Shown here piece after piece: positions 25,168 through 32,835 of a stretch of DNA of 64,000 nt (the first letter of the stretch is position 1; the number at the start of each line of letters is the position of its first letter). Source of the DNA: Nitrospirota bacterium. GTDB taxonomy: Bacteria > JACPQY01. Location: contig JACPAV010000013.1 of assembly GCA_016180645.1 (NCBI GenBank), positions 1-64,000 on the forward strand, written 5' to 3'. A program made the position numbers and the translations under genes. The notes under the pieces were generated by a model, which saw only the letters and a program-made list of their open reading frames with translations, was not told the DNA's origin and did not search any database.

Positions 25168-25325
25168 CGAGCGAGATTGCTTCGGTCGGTCGTTGCGACC
25201 TCCCCCTTGCCCAGGATGGCATGGGGCCATGCAATGTCGCCGCGCCGAGGACGGCGCGGCATGGACCATGGCCTCGCAATGACCACACCCCACCGTCATT
25301 GCGAGCGGAGCGAAGCAATCTCAAG
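25168..25325 (+). repeat. nested R6/R2 composite repeat upstream of rtcB
   Basis: R6 arms (GAGATTGCTTCGGTCGG ... GTCATTGCGAGCGGAGCGAA, GCAATCTC) enclose an R2 unit with GGATGGCATGGGGCCATGCA and the CCGCGCCGAGGACGGCGCGG palindrome. It has the same organisation as 12382-12526. It ends 10 bp before the rtcB ATG, so rtcB transcription must start in or before the element. Confidence 0.75.
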
Positions 25326-25334
25326 TGCTACAGA

Positions 25335-26780
25335 ATGACCGCTCAAATCCCCCTCGAACAAATCGACGACGTCCGCTGGCGGATTCCCGCGTATGGCGAC
25401 ATGCGTGTGGACGGCATCGTGTTCGCGTCGAAGCAGCTCATGGATGCGATCCGCACGGATCAGAGTCTCCAGCAGGTGGCGAACGTGGCGACGCTGCCCG
25501 GAATTCAGAAAGCCTCCTACGCCATGCCGGATATCCATTGGGGTTACGGTTTTCCGATCGGGGGAGTCGCCGCCTTCGACATGGACACCGGCGTCGTTTC
25601 GCCGGGCGGGGTCGGATACGACATCAACTGAGGAGTGAGACTCCTGCGCTCCGGTCTGGAGCGCGAGGAGGTCGAAGCGCGAAAGCGCGATCTGATCCCG
25701 GCCCTGTTCAGTCGCATCCCCACCGGCGTCGGCTCCCACGGCGCCTATGACCTGAACGCCCGCGAAGAGGACGAGGTCTACTCCCGCGGTGCCCAGTGGG
25801 CCGTGAGCAAAGGGATGGGACTCCACGAGGATCTCCAGCATATCGAGGAGAACGGCTGTTTTCCGAATGCGGAGCCGTCCGAAGTGAGCGATCGCGCGAA
25901 GAAGAGGGGTCGTCCCCAACTCGGCACGCTCGGATCGGGGAACCATTTTCTCGAAATCCAGTACGTGGAAGAAATCTACGACGATCCCGCCGCGAATCAG
26001 ATCGGCCTGTTCAAGAATCAGGTGGTGGTGCTCATTCACACGGGGAGCCGGGGGTTCGGACATCAGATTTGCGACGATTCCATCCAAGCCATGCTCCGTG
26101 CCTCGCAAAAATATGGAATCCAACTGGCCGATCGCCAACTGTGTTGCGCGCCGATCCGAAGCGCCGAGGGCCAGAGCTACCTTCAGGCGATGGCCTGCGG
26201 TGTGAACTATGCGTTCGCCAATCGACAGCTCATCACGCACGGCGTTCGGGAAGTCTTCAGGGAGTTCTTTGATAAATCCGAGAAAGATATCGCTTTGTCC
26301 GTTGTCTACGATGTGTGCCACAACATTGCCAAGATGGAGCGGCACAAGGTGGGGAGCGTGGAGAAGGAGTACTGCGTGCACCGGAAGGGGGCGACTCGGG
26401 CCTTTGCGCCGGGACACCCGAAGGTGCCGCAGGACTATCGCAAGATCGGCCAACCGGTGCTGATCCCGGGGGACATGGGCCGGTACTCCTACGTGCTGGT
26501 GGGCACCGAAGGGGCGATGGGAGAGGCATTCGGCTCGACCTGTCATGGCGCGGGCCGGCAGATGAGCCGGACGAAGGCCAAGCAGGTGGCGCGAGGGCGG
26601 AATATCGAACACGAGCTCGAAGGGCGCGGTGTCGTCGCGCATTCGGCCACACGAGCGGGTCTCGCGGAGGAGATTTCCGAGGCCTACAAGGACGTGGCCG
26701 ATGTGGTTGACGTCGTCCACCGTGCGGGTCTTTCCCGCAAAGTCGCCCGGCTCCGCCCGATGGCCGTCATCAAGGGGTAG
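25335..26780 (+). CDS. rtcB: RtcB RNA ligase with TGA at the metal-binding Cys: probable selenoprotein
   Basis: RtcB joins 2',3'-cyclic-phosphate or 3'-phosphate RNA ends to 5'-OH ends using GTP and Mn2+. A single frame runs from ATG 25335 to 26780, interrupted only by TGA at 25629-25631. Reading TGA as selenocysteine gives 481 residues and the motif GGVGYDIN-Sec99-GVRLLRS. The family has DINCGVR here, with the Cys as a dinuclear Mn ligand. All other active-site blocks are intact downstream: [29 protein letters not shown] and STCHGAGR with the guanylylated His. Length and Cys position match archaeal RtcB (481 residues, Cys98). A hairpin with a GGTCT loop directly follows the TGA. The alternative, a nonsense mutation or sequencing error, would have to hit exactly this codon. 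No archease gene is adjacent. Confidence 0.85.
25632..25670 (+). promoter_or_regulatory. SECIS-like hairpin downstream of rtcB TGA
   Basis: Starting 9 nt after the TGA, CTCCTGCGCTCC (25641-25652) pairs with GGAGCGC-(G)-AGGAG (25658-25670), forming 12 bp with one bulged G and a five-base apical loop GGTCT. Bacterial SECIS elements lie in the coding region just after UGA and present a GGUC/GGUCU-type apical loop to SelB; the E. coli fdhF loop is GGUCU. The loop starts 21 nt after the TGA, within the normal range. An alternative small hairpin GGAGT-GAG-ACTCC overlaps the lower stem. Confidence 0.75.
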
Positions 26781-26791
26781 GGACAAGTTTC

Positions 26792-28237
26792 TTGGATTGG
26801 CGATTTCTTCCTTCCGCCATTCAGGGCTTGGGGGGCGTTCCAAGGCCGATACGAGTTCTCGTGTTTCTGCTGATGGCAGTTGCCGTTGGATGCGGTGGCT
26901 CTGAAAAGCCCAAGCCTCCCTGTGGGGAGGACGAACTGAGCGTTATCCATCCCGAAATCGTCTTTGCCAATGTGGGCCGGGGCGCCGCCTTTACCACCTC
27001 CGCGAAGTATGTTCGGGCCGATTGCGAGGAGACGGCTCTACCGGTGAATCTGGAGGCTGATTCAGGCGTCGAAATTCGGCGCGTTGGGGATGAGACCTCC
27101 CTCGTCCCGAAGGTTGAAGGCACGCACACGATCCTTGTGTCGGCGACTTACGAGGGGATGGAAGTCCAGGCCACGGTCAAGCTGGTGGCGCTTGGGAACG
27201 CTACAGTCGAGGGAGCGTACGTGGTCCGAACAAGAAACGTCGTGCGAAGGCTCGATTCACCTTTCAGCGAGGGCTTGGATTGGTTCTTCGGATGCTACGG
27301 AGAGATGGTAGCCACTTCTCACTTCGTGTCATGTATTGGCGCGCCATTGATGGGGACACAGGTAGTTAGCCCGCGACTCGATCGGCTGCTGGTTGATTCG
27401 GGCGTCGGCGTAATCTTGCTCCCTTACATCTGGGGACTGGGTGGCGACGGCCCACTCTTGGGGAGAGCCAGCTCGCTTTCGCCGGTACTGATGGTTGATG
27501 AAATCTCACCGGACGCAGGCATTTTGAGAACCGCCACGTATGAACCTCCGCCGAATCCGATCCGGGAAAGACTAGACGAGGAATCTTGTTCCCTCCGCAA
27601 AAAAACAATGTGCCCCGGTCGGCTTGCGAATCGTCCGAACAACGTTGCTATCGAAGGCAACCTCGTCGCGATGACCGATCTCCTGGGCGGCCTGTACCTC
27701 CTTCGATACGTCGACGGGACTCTTGTCGAACTCGCGCGCACGTATCCGACTTCCGAATTGAAGGTGCGCGGAGAGTCCGAACACCCCATCCCCGTGGTCC
27801 TGGATGGAACGTCATTGTGGATGTTCTACGGGGGAAACTTTGTCGTTCACGACATCTCGGAGGTGGCATCACCACGCATGATCGCAAAAGGAACGCTTCC
27901 CCGCGGCAGCCTTCCGATCACGGCTCGTTCGGGCCGCCTCTGGCTGATCGATGGGAGCAGGTTGGAGGTCGATCGGCTGGAAGGGGGAATTCCGGTCAAG
28001 AGAGATGAATTTGATCTGGGTAGCCGGGTAGCAGGTTTGGCCGTTCTCCGTTCGCGTGTCGTCCTGCTCGGGGACACTTCTTTGGTCGAATTGGAGGCCG
28101 ACGAAAGCGACAAACTGAGACCTCTTCGCAAGATCGCCCATTATGGGGCTGGAATGGGTGGAATCGCCTATGCGCCGGACGGTTCGATTCTCGCGGGCGG
28201 TTACGGCTTCATCCTCCGGATCGCCTCCGCGCCATGA
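26792..28237 (+). CDS. putative lipoprotein, beta-propeller-like, unknown function
   Basis: A secreted protein of about 481 residues. The N-terminus (RVLVFLLMAVAVGCGG) is a lipoprotein signal with the lipid-anchoring Cys near residue 34. Residues ~40-135 look like an Ig-like or BACON-type domain (PEIVFANVGRGAAFTTSAKY...). The rest has repeated beta patterns (NNVAIEGNLVAMTDLLGGLYLL, HDISEVASPRMIAKG, LEVDRLEGG) resembling LVIVD/propeller blades. The start is uncertain: TTG at 26792 or TTG at 26828; no in-frame ATG gives a full signal peptide. Base composition is slightly less GC-rich than its neighbours. Function unknown; it follows rtcB by 11 nt but need not be related. Confidence 0.65.
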   Translation: MDWRFLPSAIQGLGGVPRPIRVLVFLLMAVAVGCGGSEKPKPPCGEDELSVIHPEIVFANVGRGAAFTTSAKYVRADCEETALPVNLEADSGVEIRRVGDETSLVPKVEGTHTILVSATYEGMEVQATVKLVALGNATVEGAYVVRTRNVVRRLDSPFSEGLDWFFGCYGEMVATSHFVSCIGAPLMGTQVVSPRLDRLLVDSGVGVILLPYIWGLGGDGPLLGRASSLSPVLMVDEISPDAGILRTATYEPPPNPIRERLDEESCSLRKKTMCPGRLANRPNNVAIEGNLVAMTDLLGGLYLLRYVDGTLVELARTYPTSELKVRGESEHPIPVVLDGTSLWMFYGGNFVVHDISEVASPRMIAKGTLPRGSLPITARSGRLWLIDGSRLEVDRLEGGIPVKRDEFDLGSRVAGLAVLRSRVVLLGDTSLVELEADESDKLRPLRKIAHYGAGMGGIAYAPDGSILAGGYGFILRIASAP

Positions 28238-28262
28238 GCGTGAACAAGGGTTGACTCTGCGG

Positions 28263-28631
28263 TCAGGAGGGCAGTTCCAAAAGGCGCCGGAGTTGCTCTC
28301 GAAGGATTGATACCTCATCGGCCAGCGCCTTCACCTGCTCAGGCGTGAGCCACCCTTCGTAAAAATTGATGTGGAGGGCGCTTGCGTCGGCAAAGAATTT
28401 CTGGAGGTCTTTGAGGCCGGTTTCCTGCGCAATTCTCCCGATGATCTTGAAAAGAGTGGCGTGTCCGTCGTGAGGCCACCCACGCTCTTCGGCCAAGGCC
28501 TTGACCAGTTCAGCGGCGCATCCCCAGAGCTTCTCGGAGGCTTGAGGCCAATCCTCTTCCGAGATCAATTTCTGGGAATGCTGCCAATACTGATCGCTCA
28601 GGGCAACGTAGTGATCGGCCTTTGGCGACAT
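28263..28631 (-). CDS. PaREP1/HEPN-like small protein
   Basis: A 122-residue helical protein resembling the PaREP1/HEPN-like family: ALSDQYWQHSQKLISEEDWPQASEKLWGCAAELVKALAEERG, then a second helical half. Its central block AEERGWPHDGHATLFKII is typical. HEPN-like proteins include RNases and nucleotidyltransferase partners, but the RX4-6H catalytic motif is not evident here. It is the last gene of the NO-response operon strand, 62 nt after the membrane protein gene, and may not belong functionally. It converges with the lipoprotein gene. Confidence 0.6.
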   Translation of the reverse strand: MSPKADHYVALSDQYWQHSQKLISEEDWPQASEKLWGCAAELVKALAEERGWPHDGHATLFKIIGRIAQETGLKDLQKFFADASALHINFYEGWLTPEQVKALADEVSILREQLRRLLELPS

Positions 28632-28693
28632 GTTCGTATCCCGATTTGGATGCTACGCCGGAGGAGGAGTTTCCGCAACCTGCCGGCCCGAAC

Positions 28694-29788
28694 TCAGACG
28701 GGCTGAGTCTTTGCGCTTCCCTCGCGAACCGAAAGGATGTTGTTGGCGAGGAAGAGGAGGATGGCGAGGGCGTTGATGAGTCCGGCGTAGTAACGCAGGT
28801 GGGGCCAAGTGCTCAGATCCGCGAAGACTCGGAGGAGAAGGGAGAGATGCAGAAGAGCGAAGTGGGCGTAGAAGCGTGGACTGTAGGGCATGGCCTTGCC
28901 GGTGACGGCGGGGAACATGATCGGGGCGTGACCGAAGATCATCGAGAAGACAAACCCCAACAGGATCGAGTGAAGAATCGCATCATGGGATAGCCCGGCT
29001 GGGACATCACCGTAAAGCACGAGGAGCAGCCCGCCGAGGGCGAGCCAAGGGTAGCCCGACAAAATACACGTGGCGGTGAAGCGGGGCAGGCCCGTCTGCT
29101 GAATCGTTTTCCGGGCGAGGTCGTAGCGGAAGAGCCAAAGCGCAAGACCTACGAAGCCCGCACCGAGGAGTCGCGATCCGAGATTGAACAGGTGGTGGGA
29201 GATGCCCGCCGCCGCAATCAGAAATACCGCGAGAAGAGTAAACAACACATTCCGCAGCCAGGATCGGGCGGTTGAAGCGCCGCCGAATCGGGAGAGTTCA
29301 AGCCGTTCTCCGGCGATGGTGAAGACCAGGAACAGGATCCACGCATGGATGGCTTCCGCCAACGGCGCTCCATGCAGCCACAGCACGCATCCGAGCAGCC
29401 AGTGCGCCGCACCGGCAACCATCACGCCCGTGTGGAGGCCGGGTTGCCGCTTGAAGATGAAAAGCATGACCAGAACGAGTCCCCCCGACGCTGCAACGGA
29501 GAAGGCAGCCGGGAAGACCGGTGGCGCTCCACCCACGAGGGTGATCACGCCGGCGAGATTGAGGACCGGAAACACGTAGGCCCACTTCTTTCGGATGCCG
29601 ACGGCCCGTTCGAGGCCGATGAGCGTGCCGAGGAACCCGGAGAGCAGGAGGGGACCGTGGAGACTCGGCCAGTCCACGCGTGGAGCGGGCAGCTCCCAGC
29701 CGAGCCGGACCAGACCGGTCCATAGGCCGGCGAGGAGCGTAAGAAGTCCTCCCGCCATGATCGGAATTTTCAGTCGCGATGAAATCAT
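28694..29788 (-). CDS. multi-pass membrane protein, NnrS-like
   Basis: A 364-residue protein with about 10-12 hydrophobic helices. Recurrent His-containing helix motifs (LHGPLLLSGFLGTLIGLERAV, AGAAHWLLG, ISHHLFNL, FGHAPIMFPAVTGKA, YAHFALLHLSLLL) suggest haem or metal coordination in the membrane, as in NnrS proteins linked to nitric-oxide metabolism. The family call is a resemblance, not a firm match. The ATG at 29788 gives MISSRLKIPIMAGG; the longer frame upstream is a shadow of the GATase gene. It lies 11 nt after that gene in the NsrR-headed operon, which supports a role in NO stress. Confidence 0.6.
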   Translation of the reverse strand: MISSRLKIPIMAGGLLTLLAGLWTGLVRLGWELPAPRVDWPSLHGPLLLSGFLGTLIGLERAVGIRKKWAYVFPVLNLAGVITLVGGAPPVFPAAFSVAASGGLVLVMLFIFKRQPGLHTGVMVAGAAHWLLGCVLWLHGAPLAEAIHAWILFLVFTIAGERLELSRFGGASTARSWLRNVLFTLLAVFLIAAAGISHHLFNLGSRLLGAGFVGLALWLFRYDLARKTIQQTGLPRFTATCILSGYPWLALGGLLLVLYGDVPAGLSHDAILHSILLGFVFSMIFGHAPIMFPAVTGKAMPYSPRFYAHFALLHLSLLLRVFADLSTWPHLRYYAGLINALAILLFLANNILSVREGSAKTQPV

Positions 29789-29799
29789 CAGGTTCGATT

Positions 29800-30501
29800 C
29801 TACAGGAGCGAAACCCAGCGGCGGTAGACGATGTCGCCGATCGCCTGCAAAGCCGTCAGGTGTGTTTCGATGCCCTCCAGAATTCCTGCGGATGGAATTC
29901 CGGCCTCGGCCAGTTCGACCTCGAACGCGCGGGTCCATTCCCCAATCATGGGAGCCGTGACTTCCATGTGGAAAAGGAAACCGTAGGCGTTTCCGCCGTA
30001 TCGGAAAGCTTGGTGCGTCGTGAGGTCGGAGGACGCGAGTGAGACGGCCCCCTTCGGAAGCGTGAAAACGTCGCCGTGCCAGTGGAACCCCGTGAAGCTC
30101 GATGGAACGTCCATCCAGAGCGGGTCGGCGACCGCTTCGCCTGAGAGGGTCACGGGATACCATCCGATTTCCTTCTTCTTTCCTTTGCGAATGTCAGATC
30201 CAAGGGCCGAGGCGAGAAGTTGGCTCCCGAGGCAGGTGCCGAGAATCGGCTTGCGGCTCTTGAGGGCAGCCTGGATCAATCGGATTTCATCCGCCAGATG
30301 GGGGTACCGATCCTGCTCGTACACTCCCATGGGACCGCCCATGACGATCAGTCCGGATGCGTCGCCCAGATCGGCCGGCACCGGATCCCCCAGGAATACG
30401 CGCACGATCGTGGGGGATGCGGAAACGCTTTCGAGAGCGCCCGCGATTCGGCCCACCGGCTCCGGTTCAACGTGCTGAAGAACGAGGACGGATTTCGTCA
30501 T
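29800..30501 (-). CDS. class I glutamine amidotransferase-like protein
   Basis: A 233-residue GMP-synthase-like GATase. The nucleophile elbow is GTCLGSQLLA with its Cys, preceded by LIVMGGPMGVYEQD, and the catalytic His region is FHWHGDVFTLP. Such stand-alone enzymes transfer or hydrolyse amide or gamma-glutamyl groups; the substrate is unknown. ATG 30501 starts MTKSVLVLQHVEPEP, the usual family start. It is the fifth gene of the NsrR-headed operon. An R5 repeat lies just upstream, straddling the end of the hemerythrin gene. Confidence 0.8.
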   Translation of the reverse strand: MTKSVLVLQHVEPEPVGRIAGALESVSASPTIVRVFLGDPVPADLGDASGLIVMGGPMGVYEQDRYPHLADEIRLIQAALKSRKPILGTCLGSQLLASALGSDIRKGKKKEIGWYPVTLSGEAVADPLWMDVPSSFTGFHWHGDVFTLPKGAVSLASSDLTTHQAFRYGGNAYGFLFHMEVTAPMIGEWTRAFEVELAEAGIPSAGILEGIETHLTALQAIGDIVYRRWVSLL

Positions 30502-30508
30502 TCGTGCC

Positions 30509-30590
30509 CCGCACACTCCCTTCGTGATCCGGCCATCGTGGCCGGCATCAAAGGTTGGGAGTGCGGCGAGCGTCATGCCCGCCGCATGCG
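30509..30590 (+). repeat. R5 repeat, copy a
   Basis: Contains GTGATCCGGCCATCGTGGCC, GGCATCAAAGGTTGGGAGTG, CGGCGAGCGTCATGCCCGCC. The copy at 33829-33911 is nearly identical over about 75 bp. The centre CCGGCCATCGTGGCCGG is palindromic. This copy encodes the last ~12 codons (GHDARRTPNL) and stop of the hemerythrin gene. Confidence 0.85.
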
Positions 30591-31111
30591 CAGTGGCATT
30601 GACCATGCCCGGTCGGCGCTTCAGCGGAGGGATCCACCTCCGCGGCCGAATGCATCCGTTCGAGAATGTCACGCTGGGCCTCGTCCGACATGTGCCGTTC
30701 CATAATGGGAAGATAGCCCTCTTCTTCCTTCCTAACGTGGAGTGTTACTACGGCCAGGAGTTGCAGGGCAAGGCGCGAAAGCCGTTCCCGCAGGACTGGG
30801 CGATCGACTTCCGGCGCGAGTGGAACGGTGCGGGCGATTTCGTCGATCTGCCGGATCGTGTTCTCGATCCATTGGTGATCCATCGACATCGTGGCCGTGG
30901 CATCCGCGTGATCCCGAAGAATGGGATTCAGCGCCGGGTAGAGGTGAAGTTCTTCGCCCTGGGCGTGCGGCAGGAGCTCCTCGTTGAGAAAGGCCGCCAG
31001 ATCTCTTGCGGCCCCCCCCTGGGCTCCGCTCAGCACATGGTCGGTGTATCCAGCCAGACTGTTCAAAAGGCTGCGGTGATGATTTCGAATGGCGTCGGTG
31101 GTGGTGCTCAT
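30548..31111 (-). CDS. hemerythrin-domain protein
   Basis: A 187-residue hemerythrin HHE protein. Iron-ligand motifs are HHRSLLNSL, ELLPHAQGEELHLYPAL, MDHQWIENTIRQ and TLHVRKEEEGYLPIMERH. Such di-iron proteins bind O2 or NO or repair Fe-S clusters (ScdA/YtfE group). The operon context under an NsrR-like regulator favours nitrosative stress. The C-terminus (GHGQCHCACGGHDARRTPNL) is Cys/His-containing at first and then repeat-derived; the stop codon lies in the R5 repeat, so the natural end has probably been changed. Confidence 0.88.
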   Translation of the reverse strand: MSTTTDAIRNHHRSLLNSLAGYTDHVLSGAQGGAARDLAAFLNEELLPHAQGEELHLYPALNPILRDHADATATMSMDHQWIENTIRQIDEIARTVPLAPEVDRPVLRERLSRLALQLLAVVTLHVRKEEEGYLPIMERHMSDEAQRDILERMHSAAEVDPSAEAPTGHGQCHCACGGHDARRTPNL

Positions 31112-31122
31112 GGGTTATCTCC

Positions 31123-31434
31123 TTATTCGTTCCAGCCCAATTGCTGTCGGGCGATCGGCGACATCATCATGGGGTTCCAGGGCGGGTCCCAGACCAGGTC
31201 GACGCTGATCTCCGGGGATCCCGGCACATTCGCTTCGATGGCGTTTCGAGCCATTTCGAGCAGATGCGTTCCCATGGGGCAGCCCGGCGCGGTTACCGTC
31301 ATCTGCACGTGCACTCGGTCCGCATCCGCCTCGATGTGGTACACGAGGCCGAGGTCGACGATGTTGACCCCCAGTTCGGGATCGACGACGTGGCTGAGGG
31401 CGCCCATCACTTCCTCTTTGATGTCCTTTTCCAT
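31123..31434 (-). CDS. DUF59/MIP18 family Fe-S assembly protein (SufT-like)
   Basis: A 103-residue protein of the DUF59 family that helps assemble or transfer iron-sulfur clusters. Diagnostic blocks are ALSHVVDPELGVNIVDLGLVY and MTVTAPGCPMG with the conserved Cys. It ends with PPWNPMMMSPIARQQLG, as in many stand-alone members. It lies 2 nt after the DUF2249-hemerythrin gene and 11 nt before the second hemerythrin gene. Fe-S repair fits a NO-response operon because NO destroys Fe-S clusters. Confidence 0.9.
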   Translation of the reverse strand: MEKDIKEEVMGALSHVVDPELGVNIVDLGLVYHIEADADRVHVQMTVTAPGCPMGTHLLEMARNAIEANVPGSPEISVDLVWDPPWNPMMMSPIARQQLGWNE

Positions 31435-31436
31435 GA

Positions 31437-32132
31437 TCAGTAAGCCCGCATCCGATGGACCAAGTCATCGCGTTCGCCTTGGGAGAGCGATTGGTCGGAC
31501 ATCGGATAAAGGATCTGCTCTTCCTTGCGATTGTGTCCGGTCAGGATCTCGACCAATTCGTCGGCCGGGCCGGCGATCTTCGATGCTGCAATCGGCGCAT
31601 CGTTCGAAGAAAGCGCCGATTCAATTTCGGCCATGCAGCTTTGGATCCCGCGGTGCTCCTGGCGCATAACGGCGGTGGGTCCGGCAGCGTGCATCCCCGT
31701 GCGCTCCTCGAAGATCGGGAACAGGATTTCCTCCTCGATGCGGATGTGTCGACGGAGCCCCAGCGCGAATTCGGAGAATCGGGCGCGTCCCTCGTTGAGT
31801 TGGCTCTTTTCCACATGATCGCGAAAGGCTGCCCAAAGTACATCCAGGCGTCGATGATCCCTTTGGAGCAAGTCGGTGATCGAAGCGGGCGCCGTTCGGC
31901 CGCGCTTGGCGATCAGGACGCGCCAGATCGCGGGACCCTGTTCGAGGGGCCACCATTCGAACCCATCGCGGCGTTCGAAGTGGAATTGGTGCAAGAGCGG
32001 CACGGGGTTGTGGTCGTTGACGAGCTCGAAGGCTCCGTCCGGGGGCAAATCGTCGAACGTTGTGAAGATTCGGGGGTGGCGCTCCCGAGGGGGGATGGCG
32101 CGCACGTCCATGATCGATCCGTTGTTGTTCAT
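31437..32132 (-). CDS. DUF2249-hemerythrin fusion protein
   Basis: A 231-residue protein. Residues 8-75 are a DUF2249 domain (MDVRAIPPRERHPRIFTTFDDL, FELVNDHNPVPLLHQF). Residues 85-228 are a hemerythrin domain (LLQRDHRRLDVLW, RHIRIEEEILFPIFEE, MRQEHRGIQSCM, GHNRKEEQILYPMSDQ). This combination is often found with NO or nitrite metabolism. The ATG overlaps the NsrR stop (ATGA) and is preceded by AAGGAGG, so it is strongly coupled to the regulator. An internal ATG (MDVRAIPP) is a possible alternative start. Confidence 0.88.
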   Translation of the reverse strand: MNNNGSIMDVRAIPPRERHPRIFTTFDDLPPDGAFELVNDHNPVPLLHQFHFERRDGFEWWPLEQGPAIWRVLIAKRGRTAPASITDLLQRDHRRLDVLWAAFRDHVEKSQLNEGRARFSEFALGLRRHIRIEEEILFPIFEERTGMHAAGPTAVMRQEHRGIQSCMAEIESALSSNDAPIAASKIAGPADELVEILTGHNRKEEQILYPMSDQSLSQGERDDLVHRMRAY

Positions 32133-32614
32133 GAGACCTCCTTTTGAAGTGGATCAGCCGAGCGTGGATGCGTGGGTGACCGGTCAACCCGAAGCATGGC
32201 GGAGAGGGCCTTCCGACGACGCAAGACGTCCTCCAGAGTGTACCCGTCGAGCACGGCGTAGAAACTGGAGAGGGCCTTGCCGATGGCTTGTTTCAGAGAG
32301 CAGACGGGATCGATCCGACAGGTGTTGGAGGCGAGGTCGAAGCACTCGACGAGCGTCCAATTTTCCTCCGTCTTTCGAACGACCTCGCCAAGCCGAATGT
32401 CGGCGGCCGCCCTGGAAAGTCGAATGCCCCCGCCGCGACCCCGGAGTGTATCCACATATCCGAATTGTCCCAGTCGGTGGACCACTTTCATCAAGTGATT
32501 CCGCGAAATACCGTAACTCCGGGCGATCTCCCGGATGGTGGACGGATGATCCCCGCGGAGCCCGAGGTAGATCAGGACCCGAAGCGAGTAGTCCGTGTAC
32601 TGTGTCAGTCGCAT
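32129..32614 (-). CDS. nsrR: NsrR-like Rrf2 family regulator
   Basis: A 161-residue Rrf2-family repressor. The winged HTH is MRLTQYTDYSLRVL...TIREIARSYGISRNHLMKVV, and GYVDTLRGRGGGIRLS is the wing typical of NsrR. Three Cys (91, 99, 105) in the spacing of NsrR would hold an NO-sensitive [Fe-S] cluster. ATG 32614 is chosen because the -10 box and operator lie immediately upstream, which excludes the longer frame. NO would damage the cluster, release the operator and switch on the downstream hemerythrin and Fe-S repair genes. The operon therefore appears autoregulated. Confidence 0.9.
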   Translation of the reverse strand: MRLTQYTDYSLRVLIYLGLRGDHPSTIREIARSYGISRNHLMKVVHRLGQFGYVDTLRGRGGGIRLSRAAADIRLGEVVRKTEENWTLVECFDLASNTCRIDPVCSLKQAIGKALSSFYAVLDGYTLEDVLRRRKALSAMLRVDRSPTHPRSADPLQKEVS

Positions 32615-32632
32615 GTGTGAGCCGTCTCCGCT

Positions 32633-32657
32633 AAAGATGTACACAATATACATCTTT
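32633..32657 (-). promoter_or_regulatory. NsrR-type operator
   Basis: AAAGATGTA-N7-TACATCTTT is a perfect 9-bp inverted repeat. It fits the NsrR consensus half-site AAGATGYA and its mirror with the right spacing, and lies 19 nt before the nsrR start codon, covering the -10 box. Confidence 0.8.
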
Positions 32658-32672
32658 ATGGCTTCTTGTCAA
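32645..32672 (-). promoter_or_regulatory. sigma70-type promoter of the NsrR operon
   Basis: On the minus strand TTGACA (32672-32667), a 16-nt spacer, then TATATT (32650-32645). The operator covers the -10 box and part of the spacer, so bound NsrR would block RNA polymerase. Confidence 0.7.
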
Positions 32673-32687
32673 GAGGCTGCGGCCATG

Positions 32688-32818
32688 GAGGTAGGCGCAC
32701 CCCCATGCCAAGGACGGTATGGGGCCATGAGATGTTGCCGTGCCACGGATGGCACGGCATGTAACATGGCCTTTACGGGTGCGTCCGCAGACGCGGGCTA
32801 AAGCCCGCGGCTACCTGG
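32688..32818 (+). repeat. R2 repeat with GCGGGC hairpin
   Basis: Contains CCCCCATGCCAAGGACGGTA, TGGGGCCATGAGATG, the palindrome GTGCCACGGATGGCACGGC, CATGTAACATGGCC and GCGGGC-TAAA-GCCCGC. It separates sthA from the NsrR operon on the same strand and lies upstream of the NsrR promoter. Confidence 0.65.
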
Positions 32819-32835
32819 CCAAACGTGGCGAGGGC

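Noticed and set aside
25335-25631. Two separate genes or a pseudogene instead of one rtcB
   Set aside because: Both parts are in one frame, each is fully conserved, the only interruption is TGA at the invariant Cys codon, and a SECIS-like hairpin follows. A random nonsense mutation at that exact codon with intact flanks is much less likely.
25296-26843. 515-codon open frame antisense to rtcB
   Set aside because: It is a shadow produced by high GC; the sense strand holds all RtcB motifs.
28694-30163. 489-residue version of the NnrS-like membrane protein
   Set aside because: The extra N-terminal 125 codons lie over the GATase gene in another frame and are Arg/His-rich without helices; ATG 29788 begins exactly before the first membrane helix.
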